Part shown: piece after piece, positions 1 through 6,368 of the stretch
Layout of the letters: each line of letters opens with the position of its first letter
Position numbering within the stretch: position 1 is the first letter of the stretch
Assembly (NCBI GenBank): GCA_028691095.1
Contig: JAQUZZ010000053.1
Coordinates: 1 to 7,880, forward strand
From: Alistipes sp.
GTDB lineage: Bacteria > Bacteroidota > Bacteroidia > Bacteroidales > Rikenellaceae
Direction of reading: 5' to 3'
Length of the DNA: 7,880 bases
Position numbers and translations under genes: made by a program
The notes under the pieces: generated by a model
Database searches by the model: none
Seen by the model: the letters and a program-made list of their open reading frames with translations, nothing else
What the model was told of the DNA's origin: nothing

Positions 1-26
1 GTGAGGTTGGTCGGAAAGTTTTTCAA
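1..26 (-). CDS. IS5-like transposase, first codons only (partial)
   Basis: On the - strand a frame beginning with TTG at 26-24 reads (start)-KNFPTNL and runs off the window. IS5-family transposases often begin with a short lead and then a Y/F-P-(T/S)-(N/D)-L-T-D-x-Q-W motif, which fits the PTNL seen here. No ATG is available in this frame: the nearest ATG (49-47) is in a frame that stops after nine codons. A TTG start is therefore assumed; further upstream TTG codons in the same frame are alternatives. Only about eight residues are visible, so the call depends on the adjoining terminal repeat and promoter. Confidence 0.4.
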
Positions 27-56
27 TATCTTAATGTATTGGTAAACATAAAGATA

Positions 57-64
57 CAAAATTA
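57..64 (-). promoter_or_regulatory. Candidate -7 promoter box of the left IS
   Basis: Read on the - strand this is TAATTTTG, a perfect match to the Bacteroidetes sigma-ABfr -7 consensus TAnnTTTG. It lies 30 nt upstream of the presumed TTG start of the transposase. I see no well-spaced -33 TTTG, so this rests on the -7 box and its position. Confidence 0.35.
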
Positions 65-103
65 AATCCAATTAAACAACTGATGATCAGTATTGTAAAC
101 CAA

Positions 104-122
104 ATATTTTTAAACAGACTCT
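104..122 (-). repeat. 19-bp terminal inverted repeat of IS (left copy)
   Basis: Read on the - strand this is AGAGTCTGTTTAAAAATAT, identical over all 19 bases to 7759-7777 read on the + strand. The two copies are separated by 7636 bp. The match stops at the insides of the repeat, as expected for the two different ends of an IS. The exact tip could be the first A or the following G. Confidence 0.8.
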
Positions 123-316
123 TAATATTTCTCGGGGTGTCTTGAGCCGGAAGGGTTTGTATGAAACCCAGAACTGATCCCCTGGATTCAAACGGAGGGG
201 TAACCTCAGTGACCCAACCATTGGATCATGATCTATATTTGACATACCGATATTTTGATGTTTTGATTACTCATAAATAGCACTCTGTGCTTAAATCTAA
301 ATTGATAAAAACCACA
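123..316 (+). other. Intergenic leader between IS end and GH20 gene, with two small hairpins
   Basis: No gene is visible in these 194 bases. Two local hairpins occur. GGGTTT (153-158) pairs with AAACCC (164-169) around a 5-nt loop, and CCCCT (179-183) pairs with AGGGG (196-200) around a 12-nt loop. Both lie upstream of the likely transcription start, so they would be DNA-level features or remnants rather than part of the GH20 mRNA. Neither is followed by a T-run, so they do not look like terminators. Confidence 0.4.
224..241 (+). promoter_or_regulatory. Candidate promoter (-7 box) with abutting palindrome for the GH20 gene
   Basis: TATATTTG at 234-241 is a perfect match to the Bacteroidetes -7 consensus TAnnTTTG and would give a start near 248 and a 5' leader of about 70 nt before the ATG at 317. 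The best upstream TTG (221-223) is only 10 bp away, much closer than the usual -33 spacing, so the -33 element is weak or missing. Directly upstream and touching the -7 box is the perfect 10-bp palindrome GATCATGATC (224-233), placed where a regulator could block or recruit polymerase. The operator role is inference. Confidence 0.4.
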
Positions 317-1930
317 ATGAAAAAAGTTTTACTTGCAGCATGGTGTATTGCAGTCTCTTTGGACTGCTTCGGAGGTGGAAAATTGCTTCGCACCCCTTCG
401 GTGGATGTAGTGCCTCGTCCGGCGGAGATGACCGTCTCGGAGAAGGGCGTCTTCACATTGAAACCCTCGACGAAGATCGTCTTTGCCTCGAACGATGAGG
501 CTTTGTTGAATTCGGCTCGCTTCTTTAATAGCGTGATCTCCCCCTCTCTGGGCGGAGAATTGACCGTGGTTTGCGACGGCAAAAAGGCTTCAAAAAACAT
601 TCAGGTGACCTTGGGTACATTGCAAGCCGAGGAGTATCAGCTCAGCGTGACTTCGCAGGGTGTGCAGATCACAGCAGGTTCTCCGGCAGGTGTATTCTAC
701 GCCTTTCAGACGTTGCGTCAGATGTTGCCAGCCGCAGTCTTCAAGGGCGAAACGGCTTCGGCAATAGAGCTTCCGTTGGTCGAGATTGCGGACAAACCTC
801 ACTTTGCTTACCGCGGAGCCATGTTGGATGTATGTCGCCACTTCTTCACGGTAGATGAAGTGAAGACGTTTATTGACATCTTGGCTCTGCATAAGATGAA
901 TCGTTTTCACTGGCATCTGACCGAGGATCAGGGCTGGCGAATCGAGATCAAACGCTATCCCGAACTGACCCGCGTGGGGGCATTCCGCGATCGTTGCAGC
1001 CTGGAGCCCGGTGCACCGTTGGATGCACAGCCTTATGGAGGGTTCTACACACAGGATCAGATTCGTGAGATCGTGAAATATGCAGCCGATCGCTTCATCA
1101 CCGTCATTCCGGAGATTGAGATGCCGGGTCATGCTTCGGCAGCCTTGGCCGCATACGGATTCTTGGGTTGCAAGGGTGAGGGCTACACCGTTCCCGATAT
1201 TTGGGGCGTTAAGGAGGACGTATATTGCGCCGGCAAGGAGTCGACCTTCGAGTTCTTGGAGAACGTACTATCCGAGGTGGTCGAGTTATTCCCGTCGGAG
1301 TATATTCACATTGGTGGAGATGAATGCCCGAAGGCACGATGGAAAGAGTGCCCCGTGTGTCAGCAACGGATGCAGCAGGAGCAGTTAAAAGATGAATTGG
1401 AGTTGCAAAGCTACTTTGTGCAACGCATCGAGAAGTTCCTCAATAGCAAAGGAAAAAAGCTGATTGGCTGGGATGAGATTCTGGAAGGAGGACTCTCCAA
1501 AACCGCCTCTGTGATGTCGTGGCGCGGTGCCGCAGGAGGCATTGAAGCAGCAAAAAGCGGCAATTATGTAGTGATGAGCCCGAACTCACACTGCTACTTG
1601 GACTACTACCAAACCCAAGAGGTGGAGAAAGAACCGAAAGCAATCGGTGGATTCCTGCCCGTGGAGCGCGTCTACTCGTTCGATCCCTATGAGGGACTGA
1701 ATGCCCAACAGCAGGCTTACATTATGGGGGTACAAGGAAATCTATGGACTGAATTTATCAGCACGCTCAGTCATGCAGAATATATGGCATTGCCTCGCTT
1801 GGCTGCCCTCTCTGAGGTGGGTTGGAGTTACGACCACCGCGATTACAACGAGTTCAAGCAGCGCATCAAGAGCCTAACCGGTCTTTATGAGGCATTGGGC
1901 TACAACTACGCCAAACACATGTTTGAGTAG
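317..1930 (+). CDS. Secreted GH20 beta-N-acetylhexosaminidase
   Basis: This 537-residue exo-glycosidase should release terminal beta-linked GlcNAc/GalNAc from glycans such as mucin, N-glycan or chitin-type chains, in the periplasm or at the surface. An N-terminal GH20b-type alpha/beta domain spans about 28-160, and the catalytic TIM barrel about 160-515. The catalytic pair D335-E336 sits in HIGGDE, where E is the acid/base and D holds the substrate acetamido group for substrate-assisted catalysis. Other family landmarks are Y-R-G-x-x-L-D (166-171, R167 for substrate binding), HWHLTEDQGWR (198-208), EMPGH (268-272) and the late GNLWTE segment. CPVC (345-348) follows the catalytic motif, as in many Bacteroidetes homologues. 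The ATG at 317 is preferred over 287 because MKKVLLAAWCIAVSL then forms a normal export signal. C17 (SLDC) is a poor lipobox, so lipoprotein status is doubtful. There is no type IX sorting domain. The product is convergent with the - strand operon and separately terminated. Confidence 0.95.
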   Translation: MKKVLLAAWCIAVSLDCFGGGKLLRTPSVDVVPRPAEMTVSEKGVFTLKPSTKIVFASNDEALLNSARFFNSVISPSLGGELTVVCDGKKASKNIQVTLGTLQAEEYQLSVTSQGVQITAGSPAGVFYAFQTLRQMLPAAVFKGETASAIELPLVEIADKPHFAYRGAMLDVCRHFFTVDEVKTFIDILALHKMNRFHWHLTEDQGWRIEIKRYPELTRVGAFRDRCSLEPGAPLDAQPYGGFYTQDQIREIVKYAADRFITVIPEIEMPGHASAALAAYGFLGCKGEGYTVPDIWGVKEDVYCAGKESTFEFLENVLSEVVELFPSEYIHIGGDECPKARWKECPVCQQRMQQEQLKDELELQSYFVQRIEKFLNSKGKKLIGWDEILEGGLSKTASVMSWRGAAGGIEAAKSGNYVVMSPNSHCYLDYYQTQEVEKEPKAIGGFLPVERVYSFDPYEGLNAQQQAYIMGVQGNLWTEFISTLSHAEYMALPRLAALSEVGWSYDHRDYNEFKQRIKSLTGLYEALGYNYAKHMFE

Positions 1931-1950
1931 CGGTTGGATCCCCTCAATCA

Positions 1951-1989
1951 AAAAAGCCTCGACGAGATTTCTCTCGCCGAGGCTTTTTT
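1951..1989 (+). terminator. Rho-independent terminator of the GH20 gene
   Basis: GCCTCG (1956-1961) pairs with CGAGGC (1978-1983), then a single A/C mismatch, then CGAGA (1963-1967) with TCTCG (1972-1976) around a TTTC loop. The stem is followed by a run of seven T (1984-1990). A-tract 1951-1955 on the other side means it could also work on the - strand. It begins 20 bp after the stop codon. Confidence 0.9.
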
Positions 1990-1990
1990 T

Positions 1991-2345
1991 GTGTACGCTC
2001 CTCTGAAGGAATAGACCAGAGCACTTCGGGGTCAAGTGATATGCAAAACGCGATGCGTGCGAGTACCCTTTGGAAATCATTATTTTGACCCTCAAGCCAA
2101 CCATTACGTTTCCCCTCTCCACCATTACCATTAAGTTCGCCACCTCCATAAAAGCCCCTTCCCTGTACACAGGACTCCGTGGATCGCATCCACAGCATCA
2201 TTCCACCACCACAAGGGTGAGTCCAGCTCCATTCAAAGCAGCAACTTCGCTTCACTTATGCCTTTCTCTGGTTCATTATGCTCTATACGCAGAAGGCTGA
2301 CCCGATGATCTTTTTCGCCTCTCTTCGCAGCCAGCTACAACCCAC
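1991..2345. other. 355-bp spacer between two terminators, no convincing gene
   Basis: Short frames exist on both strands (for example + 2070-2300 and - 1944-2255), but none has a recognisable protein pattern, and the - strand frame runs through the GH20 terminator. The + strand is rich in C/A with repeated CCA/CCATTA groups around 2095-2220, so the - strand frame reads glycine-rich. Small inverted repeats are CCTGT-ac-ACAGG (2162-2173) and GTGGAT-cgc-ATCCAC (2179-2193). It may be a decayed gene, a small RNA locus or plain spacer; I cannot tell which. Confidence 0.35.
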
Positions 2346-2385
2346 AAAAACAAAGGGGATCTCAATCGAGATCCCCTTTGTTTTT
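2346..2385 (-). terminator. Perfect 18-bp hairpin terminator ending the - strand operon
   Basis: AAAAACAAAGGGGATCTC (2346-2363) pairs with all 18 bases of 2368-2385 around a 4-nt AATC loop. Read on the - strand, the GC-rich core (GGGGATCTC) is followed by TTTGTTTTTG, 20 bp beyond the OmpA-family stop codon. Because the arms are symmetric, it should also stop + strand transcripts, insulating the two convergent units. Confidence 0.88.
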
Positions 2386-2405
2386 GTTTCGTCTGAAAGA
2401 GACGA

Positions 2406-3566
2406 CTACTCCATCGTAATCACAACCAAACGATTCATGTAGGGTTCATTAAACGGCTGAACTTCGCCACCTTTCCCTTCATAGGCGAGGCGACTCTTGT
2501 CCACGTTGAACTTCAGGCACAACAGATCATAAACCGTCTTAGCCCGTTTCTCAGACAATTTCTGATTACCCGCAGCGGTTCCAGTACCCTTGTCTGCATA
2601 GCCGACAACCGTAGCCTTAGCCGAAGGATTGGCCTTCAGATAATCAGCCACAGCCTGCAAGGTAACCAGCTGTTGCTTCAATACGTCAGAACGCGAGATC
2701 AAGAAGCCCACATACTGTTTGTTATCCACGGCAACCTGCTGAGGTTCGGGTTTAACAATCGGTTTAGCGCTCTTCAACTTGCTGTTCTCATCCAGCGCTG
2801 CGGCCAACTCATTCTCCAGATCACTGATCTTCTTGTTGTAGGCAGCCAACTGATCGTCATAAGCTTTAAACTGCTCATCGACCCCTGAACGGTATTTGAA
2901 TTGTTTCTTGCCACCAATGGTATAGGTAACTCCCAAAGTCGTAGCAAAGATACCATCCACAGCCGAACGGCTCAAATCGCCATAGATCGAAGGCAACATC
3001 GTACCGCGTACCTCCAAGTCGATCGCAAAAGATTTGCTGATATTATACTTTCCAGCCAAACCTACCGATCCATTGATCCAAGGTGTAATTTTATTCTTGT
3101 CGGAACGAGCAAAAGTCAAACCGGGGCCTACATAAGCCACCAAGTCGAACTTGCTCTCAGGATTGTATTCCCGCCAAGTATTGGTCAGATTCACAATTAC
3201 ATCGGCACCAAATCCGATGTATTTGTGGCTGTACTCCACAAAATAGGGTTCACCCATTGCATCCCGATGATTGAAATCAGTGTGCAACGTGGTTTGATAT
3301 CCCGTAAAGATGCCACGAATACCCCAAACCGGAGTAATCATCTTGCCCAACGAGAGACTGTAGTAGGGTTTGAACGCATGGCCAAAACCATAGTCCAAAT
3401 TATCCACATTGATATACCCCTGTGCACCGACGCCTATACTGATAAACAAGTTATCCTTGAACTTCGGTGAAAAGTATCTCACATCTCCCTCGTCAGCTTT
3501 CTGTGCAGTCATCGTCGAAGTGGCGAACAGAGCACAGGTAGCGATTAGAAATGGTTTAATTTTCAT
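2406..3566 (-). CDS. OmpA-family outer-membrane protein with peptidoglycan-binding domain
   Basis: This 386-residue protein has a signal peptide (1-21, cleavage near TMTA-Q), an N-terminal beta-barrel-like region (about 35-220), a short coiled-coil linker (about 236-265, YDDQLAAYNKKISDLENELA) and a C-terminal OmpA domain (about 285-386). The OmpA domain keeps the two residues that hold diaminopimelate in peptidoglycan, D325 in GYADKGTGT and R341 in LSEKRAKTV. The closing motif is NRLVVI (378-383) rather than the more common NRRV. The protein should sit in the outer membrane and tether it, or its partners, to the cell wall. The ATG at 3566 is chosen because a longer in-frame start at 3671 would add 35 charged residues ahead of a good signal peptide and bury 116 bp in the upstream gene. 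The start overlaps the preceding gene by 11 nt. It is the last gene before the 2346-2385 terminator. Confidence 0.92.
   Translation of the reverse strand: MKIKPFLIATCALFATSTMTAQKADEGDVRYFSPKFKDNLFISIGVGAQGYINVDNLDYGFGHAFKPYYSLSLGKMITPVWGIRGIFTGYQTTLHTDFNHRDAMGEPYFVEYSHKYIGFGADVIVNLTNTWREYNPESKFDLVAYVGPGLTFARSDKNKITPWINGSVGLAGKYNISKSFAIDLEVRGTMLPSIYGDLSRSAVDGIFATTLGVTYTIGGKKQFKYRSGVDEQFKAYDDQLAAYNKKISDLENELAAALDENSKLKSAKPIVKPEPQQVAVDNKQYVGFLISRSDVLKQQLVTLQAVADYLKANPSAKATVVGYADKGTGTAAGNQKLSEKRAKTVYDLLCLKFNVDKSRLAYEGKGGEVQPFNEPYMNRLVVITME
3556..3566 (-). promoter_or_regulatory. 11-nt stop/start overlap with A-rich initiation region (translational coupling)
   Basis: The sequence ATGAAAATTAA contains both the ATG of the OmpA-family gene and, out of frame, the TAA of the YjbH-N-like gene. 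The roughly 35 nt upstream are A-rich (AAAAACAAAAACAAAAAAG type), the kind of leader Bacteroidetes use in place of a Shine-Dalgarno sequence. The same bases encode the basic, Lys/Gln-rich tail of the upstream protein (about residues 249-263). Coupled translation of the pair is inferred. Confidence 0.6.
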
Positions 3567-4347
3567 TGTGTCTTTTTTGTTTTTGTTTTTCGCGCTCATT
3601 TTTCCACAAGAAGATCTTGTAAGCCGCTCCTGCCGAGAAATGAGAGCCTCTTTGCAATAATGCCTGCACATAGAGATGTCGCAACACTGTATAGGTCACT
3701 CCAACATTCAAATTGTCGACATTACACTCCAGAATCAAATTCAGAGAGGGTGCAAAAGATGGCGCATAGTTTACACCTAAGGCCAAACCCTTGATCGGAT
3801 CTTTGCTACGATGCGTGTATTGATAAGAGAGGTGAACCCCTATCTCGTCATCCTTGAAACAACGAAACCGTTTGGATGCCGCCAGATAGAATTTCTGAAA
3901 ATATTGATTCCCCTTTGTTCCCAGAAACTGACCGTTCGCCGTTTGCGTATACAGATCATTGGTTCCTATAACCAAGGCCGGCCAATATTTTCGCTCTCTC
4001 AACACACGGAAGCGTACCGAAAAGGCACGATCCTGATTGACAATCTTTCCTTTCTTGTAAGGCACAAAGGAGTCGGTACCTCGCAACAGCGTACACATAT
4101 ACCCCACCTCCATAAAAGGAAGAAACGTGGCATTGAAGTAGTAATTATAGGTACTGTAGTGATCCCCCATAAAGACAGGAACCATACTTTTGTTCAAATA
4201 GTTGAACCCGATCATCACCGTTCCATCCCGCTGCATATCTGCGGAAGGGATGGTCAACAATCCCGTTGTTCCTGTAAAGTATTGAGCCGAAAGCAACCTA
4301 ATATTCAGAAGAACAAGAATACATCCGAAGAATATATACTTTTTCAT
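3556..4347 (-). CDS. YjbH-like outer-membrane protein, matching the N-terminal half of the family
   Basis: The protein has 263 residues. The signal peptide is 1-21 (LLSA-Q). Mature sequence opens with GTTGLLTIPSADMQRDGT (26-43), which fits the YjbH/GfcD opening G-x-x-G-L-x-x-x-P-S-A-R-M-x-x-D-G. Also YjbH-like are LPFMEVGY (76-83), the block DRAFSVRFRVLRERKYWPAL (106-125) and FYLAASKRF (153-161). Alternating short strands suggest a beta-barrel. In E. coli, YjbH and GfcD are outer-membrane proteins of exopolysaccharide and group 4 capsule operons, about 700 residues long. This gene covers only the first third or so and stops cleanly, with a basic tail (249-263). The missing part resembles the first gene of this operon (6369-7586). 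It lies 67 bp downstream of the lipoprotein gene and overlaps the OmpA-family gene. A PorP/SprF type IX secretion protein was considered, but the opening motif fits YjbH better. Function in polysaccharide export is inferred from the family. Confidence 0.8.
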   Translation of the reverse strand: MKKYIFFGCILVLLNIRLLSAQYFTGTTGLLTIPSADMQRDGTVMIGFNYLNKSMVPVFMGDHYSTYNYYFNATFLPFMEVGYMCTLLRGTDSFVPYKKGKIVNQDRAFSVRFRVLRERKYWPALVIGTNDLYTQTANGQFLGTKGNQYFQKFYLAASKRFRCFKDDEIGVHLSYQYTHRSKDPIKGLALGVNYAPSFAPSLNLILECNVDNLNVGVTYTVLRHLYVQALLQRGSHFSAGAAYKIFLWKNEREKQKQKRHNEN

Positions 4348-4414
4348 TTACACGTGTTACGTTGCTTTCGGTTCAAACTTTTCACTACCTCTACTTCATT
4401 AACTTTTGAATTCT

Positions 4415-6346
4415 CTACAAGTTACCACCAGCACCTCCACCAGCACCACCGTCGGTTACGTGACCCGAACTGTGAGTGTGATGCGGATCGGCCGGTACTA
4501 CGCTGGCCGTGGTCGTGGTTCTCATGGAGATCACTTTGACTACGCAGTCCCTGCCATGCAACTTAAAGGTGAACGTATAAGAGTCCTTCAGGTAGAAAAT
4601 CTTCACAGCCAACATTTGGTCGCTGTTGATCGTATAGTCCGTCGTACGCGATGCAACATATCCCAAGATTCCGGAAGGTCTACCAACGTAACGTTCTACA
4701 GCATTGGCAATAATCTGGGGAATCCAAGGACTGACAGGTCCAAGTACAGTAGTTACAGCCTCTTCCGGCGTCACCGTATAAGCCGCACCAGACATTGCTT
4801 CATACGAGAACTTCGCTTTCGTCACAGGACGTGCATAAGGATTCGTGTAATAAATCACATCGGAACTATCGATCGAGATCTCATTCGTTCTCTCGTTCGG
4901 GATCACACACAGAGAATAGCAACTAAAGTGACTCAAATTAGCCACATAACCCTGAGACGTGTAAGGAACTGAAGGATTCTCAGCAAGCTTCCAAGTCTTT
5001 CCATCGACACTACTCAACAAGGTCAATTCATCAAAAGCAGTATTACCGAAAGGATTCTCGGCAATCCACTGGATCGGACTTGAGAACTTCAATCCCGAAG
5101 GACCAAACGATCCATTCAGGATGTTCGTTCCACCCAAGGCATCCTCTCCATCTGCAAACAACACTCCTTCAACAGTAGTATTGACCGAAGTAGTCATTAC
5201 GATACCACCCTCAATGACTTCACCCGCTGCATTGGTAATGGCAACATTGGAAGGAACAACGACTTGAGATTTGATGGCCAAAGATTTGTCAGCCTCAGCG
5301 ATCGGAGCCGGAATCTCATACGAAGACTCCTCACCCACTACGATCAAGCCTGCATTGCTGGCCTCACCTTGTTTCGCTTCTACTGCTGGAAGATAAACAT
5401 TGATATTGACATTGGTACCAGCCGAATACTGCGACAACATGATGGTTACCGGAGTAGCCTTATACCCATCAACAACGAAGTTGAGTACTACATCCTCTTT
5501 CGAAGGCAAGTTGTAGATGTCATAGCGACCGTTGGTGATGGATACGGTATTTTTCTGACCGTCCAAGAAGTAAACCACCTCACCTGCAGGCAGAATCTCC
5601 TGTTTGGTGTTCATTACGATACCCGATACGCTGTACGTTTTGCCGTCGATCGTACCTTTCGCATACATCGGAACCGTCATGGCAATGTAGTACACTTCGC
5701 CCGGAGCAATCGGCTGAATGGTCTGAGTCAGGACTACTTCCTCGCAGTCAGCCTGCGTAAAGATGAAATCATAGATTCCAGCTTCGGTCAACTCCAAGTT
5801 GAACGCTCCTTCCGGAGCTTTGATCACCGTAGGAACGGAAACACCCCGTTTGGCATACGTTACGGTTACATTATCCAAAGAGGTCTGATCTTTCCCGTCA
5901 ATCACAAAACCATTAATCACATACTTGGCATCTGCTACGGGTTCCTCAGCCAACTGCAAACCAATCGTAATCGACGACTCGTTCAAACCTTCATCGCCTT
6001 TCGGCACATTCAGCAAGTAGAAAGAAGGCGCGTATTTGGCATTGACTACATAGAAAGAGTAAACGCCCGGATTGGCCGGTGTGAAGGTGAAAACACCGTC
6101 TTTTACCTTTTTCAACTTACTCTGATCCAACCCTTGGAAATCCGACACAGCGATCTCGCTGGCTACTGCGAAGTTATTCGAGGCGTTCAACAGATTGATC
6201 GTCACCGCATAAGTTGCAGGTTCGGGGGTAGGAGTCGGGGGTACAACCGGAACCTCGTTCTTCGTGTAACACCCACTAAGCAACGCTCCGCAGAATAGCG
6301 AAAGGAACGCAGCTTTAATGCTCATCATACATTGTTTTGTTTTCAT
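4415..6346 (-). CDS. Large multidomain lipoprotein with His/Gly-rich C-terminal tail (DUF3869-like?)
   Basis: The protein has 643 residues. The lipoprotein signal ends in LLSGC, with the lipidated cysteine at C26, followed by a Pro/Thr linker (34-43). Next come three similar modules of about 85-90 residues (46-133, 140-228, 236-320), each opening with Y-x-V/I (TYAVTI, KYVING, TYSVSG) and rich in beta strand, like carboxypeptidase-regulatory or Ig-type sandwiches. Residues about 360-480 look ZU5-like, with a V-P-S-N-V start and closing NLSHFSCYSL. The last domain (about 490-610) I do not recognise. The tail is DPHHTHSSGH (620-629) followed by GGAGGGAGG (633-641). This layout recalls Bacteroides DUF3869 proteins, from memory only. 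It is likely anchored in the outer membrane as an elongated stalk or partner of the YjbH-like proteins. It lies 22 bp after the YjbH-C-like gene and 67 bp before the YjbH-N-like gene. Start at 6346; MM at 7-8 is an alternative. No enzymatic motif seen. Confidence 0.75.
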   Translation of the reverse strand: MKTKQCMMSIKAAFLSLFCGALLSGCYTKNEVPVVPPTPTPEPATYAVTINLLNASNNFAVASEIAVSDFQGLDQSKLKKVKDGVFTFTPANPGVYSFYVVNAKYAPSFYLLNVPKGDEGLNESSITIGLQLAEEPVADAKYVINGFVIDGKDQTSLDNVTVTYAKRGVSVPTVIKAPEGAFNLELTEAGIYDFIFTQADCEEVVLTQTIQPIAPGEVYYIAMTVPMYAKGTIDGKTYSVSGIVMNTKQEILPAGEVVYFLDGQKNTVSITNGRYDIYNLPSKEDVVLNFVVDGYKATPVTIMLSQYSAGTNVNINVYLPAVEAKQGEASNAGLIVVGEESSYEIPAPIAEADKSLAIKSQVVVPSNVAITNAAGEVIEGGIVMTTSVNTTVEGVLFADGEDALGGTNILNGSFGPSGLKFSSPIQWIAENPFGNTAFDELTLLSSVDGKTWKLAENPSVPYTSQGYVANLSHFSCYSLCVIPNERTNEISIDSSDVIYYTNPYARPVTKAKFSYEAMSGAAYTVTPEEAVTTVLGPVSPWIPQIIANAVERYVGRPSGILGYVASRTTDYTINSDQMLAVKIFYLKDSYTFTFKLHGRDCVVKVISMRTTTTASVVPADPHHTHSSGHVTDGGAGGGAGGNL

Positions 6347-6368
6347 ACTACTGTTAATTTAAGGTTAT

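Larger units (their letters stand above)
1..122 (-). mobile_element. Partial IS5-like insertion sequence, 5' (promoter-side) end, cut by window edge
   Basis: The outer boundary is a 19-bp repeat (104-122) whose perfect inverted copy lies at 7759-7777, next to a recognisable IS5-family transposase end. Read leftward on the - strand from 122, the order is terminal repeat, AT-rich leader, a perfect Bacteroidetes -7 box (TAATTTTG, 64-57), then a short open frame that fits the start of an IS5-type transposase. This is therefore the upstream end of an element whose body lies outside the window. Identity with the right-hand copy is shown only for the terminal repeat, because the two visible ends are opposite ends of the element. 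Confidence 0.7.

Noticed and set aside
287..316. Upstream ATG at 287 for the GH20 gene
   Set aside because: It adds MLKSKLIKTT before a normal MKK signal peptide; the ATG at 317 gives the standard export signal.
1944..2255. Glycine-rich - strand frame, possibly a bacteriocin-like or tail-like small protein
   Set aside because: It reads through the GH20 terminator, has no double-glycine leader or signal peptide, and its composition follows from the CCA-rich + strand.
2070..2300. 76-residue + strand frame in the spacer
   Set aside because: Thr/Pro/His-rich low-complexity translation, no signal peptide or motif, and no supporting promoter.
2406..3671. Longer OmpA-family reading starting at 3671
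   Set aside because: It would add 35 charged residues ahead of a textbook signal peptide and overlap the upstream gene by 116 bp. The ATG at 3566 fits better.
2406..4347. A type IX secretion (PorP/SprF plus OmpA-like PorE) gene pair
   Set aside because: A small barrel protein followed by an OmpA-family gene suggests this at first sight. The small protein instead carries the YjbH opening and internal blocks, and no other type IX components or sorting domains occur in the window.
5264..6298. 344-residue open frame on the + strand
   Set aside because: It lies entirely antisense to the lipoprotein gene. The translation is Arg/Ile-rich with no family pattern or signal, as expected for a shadow frame.
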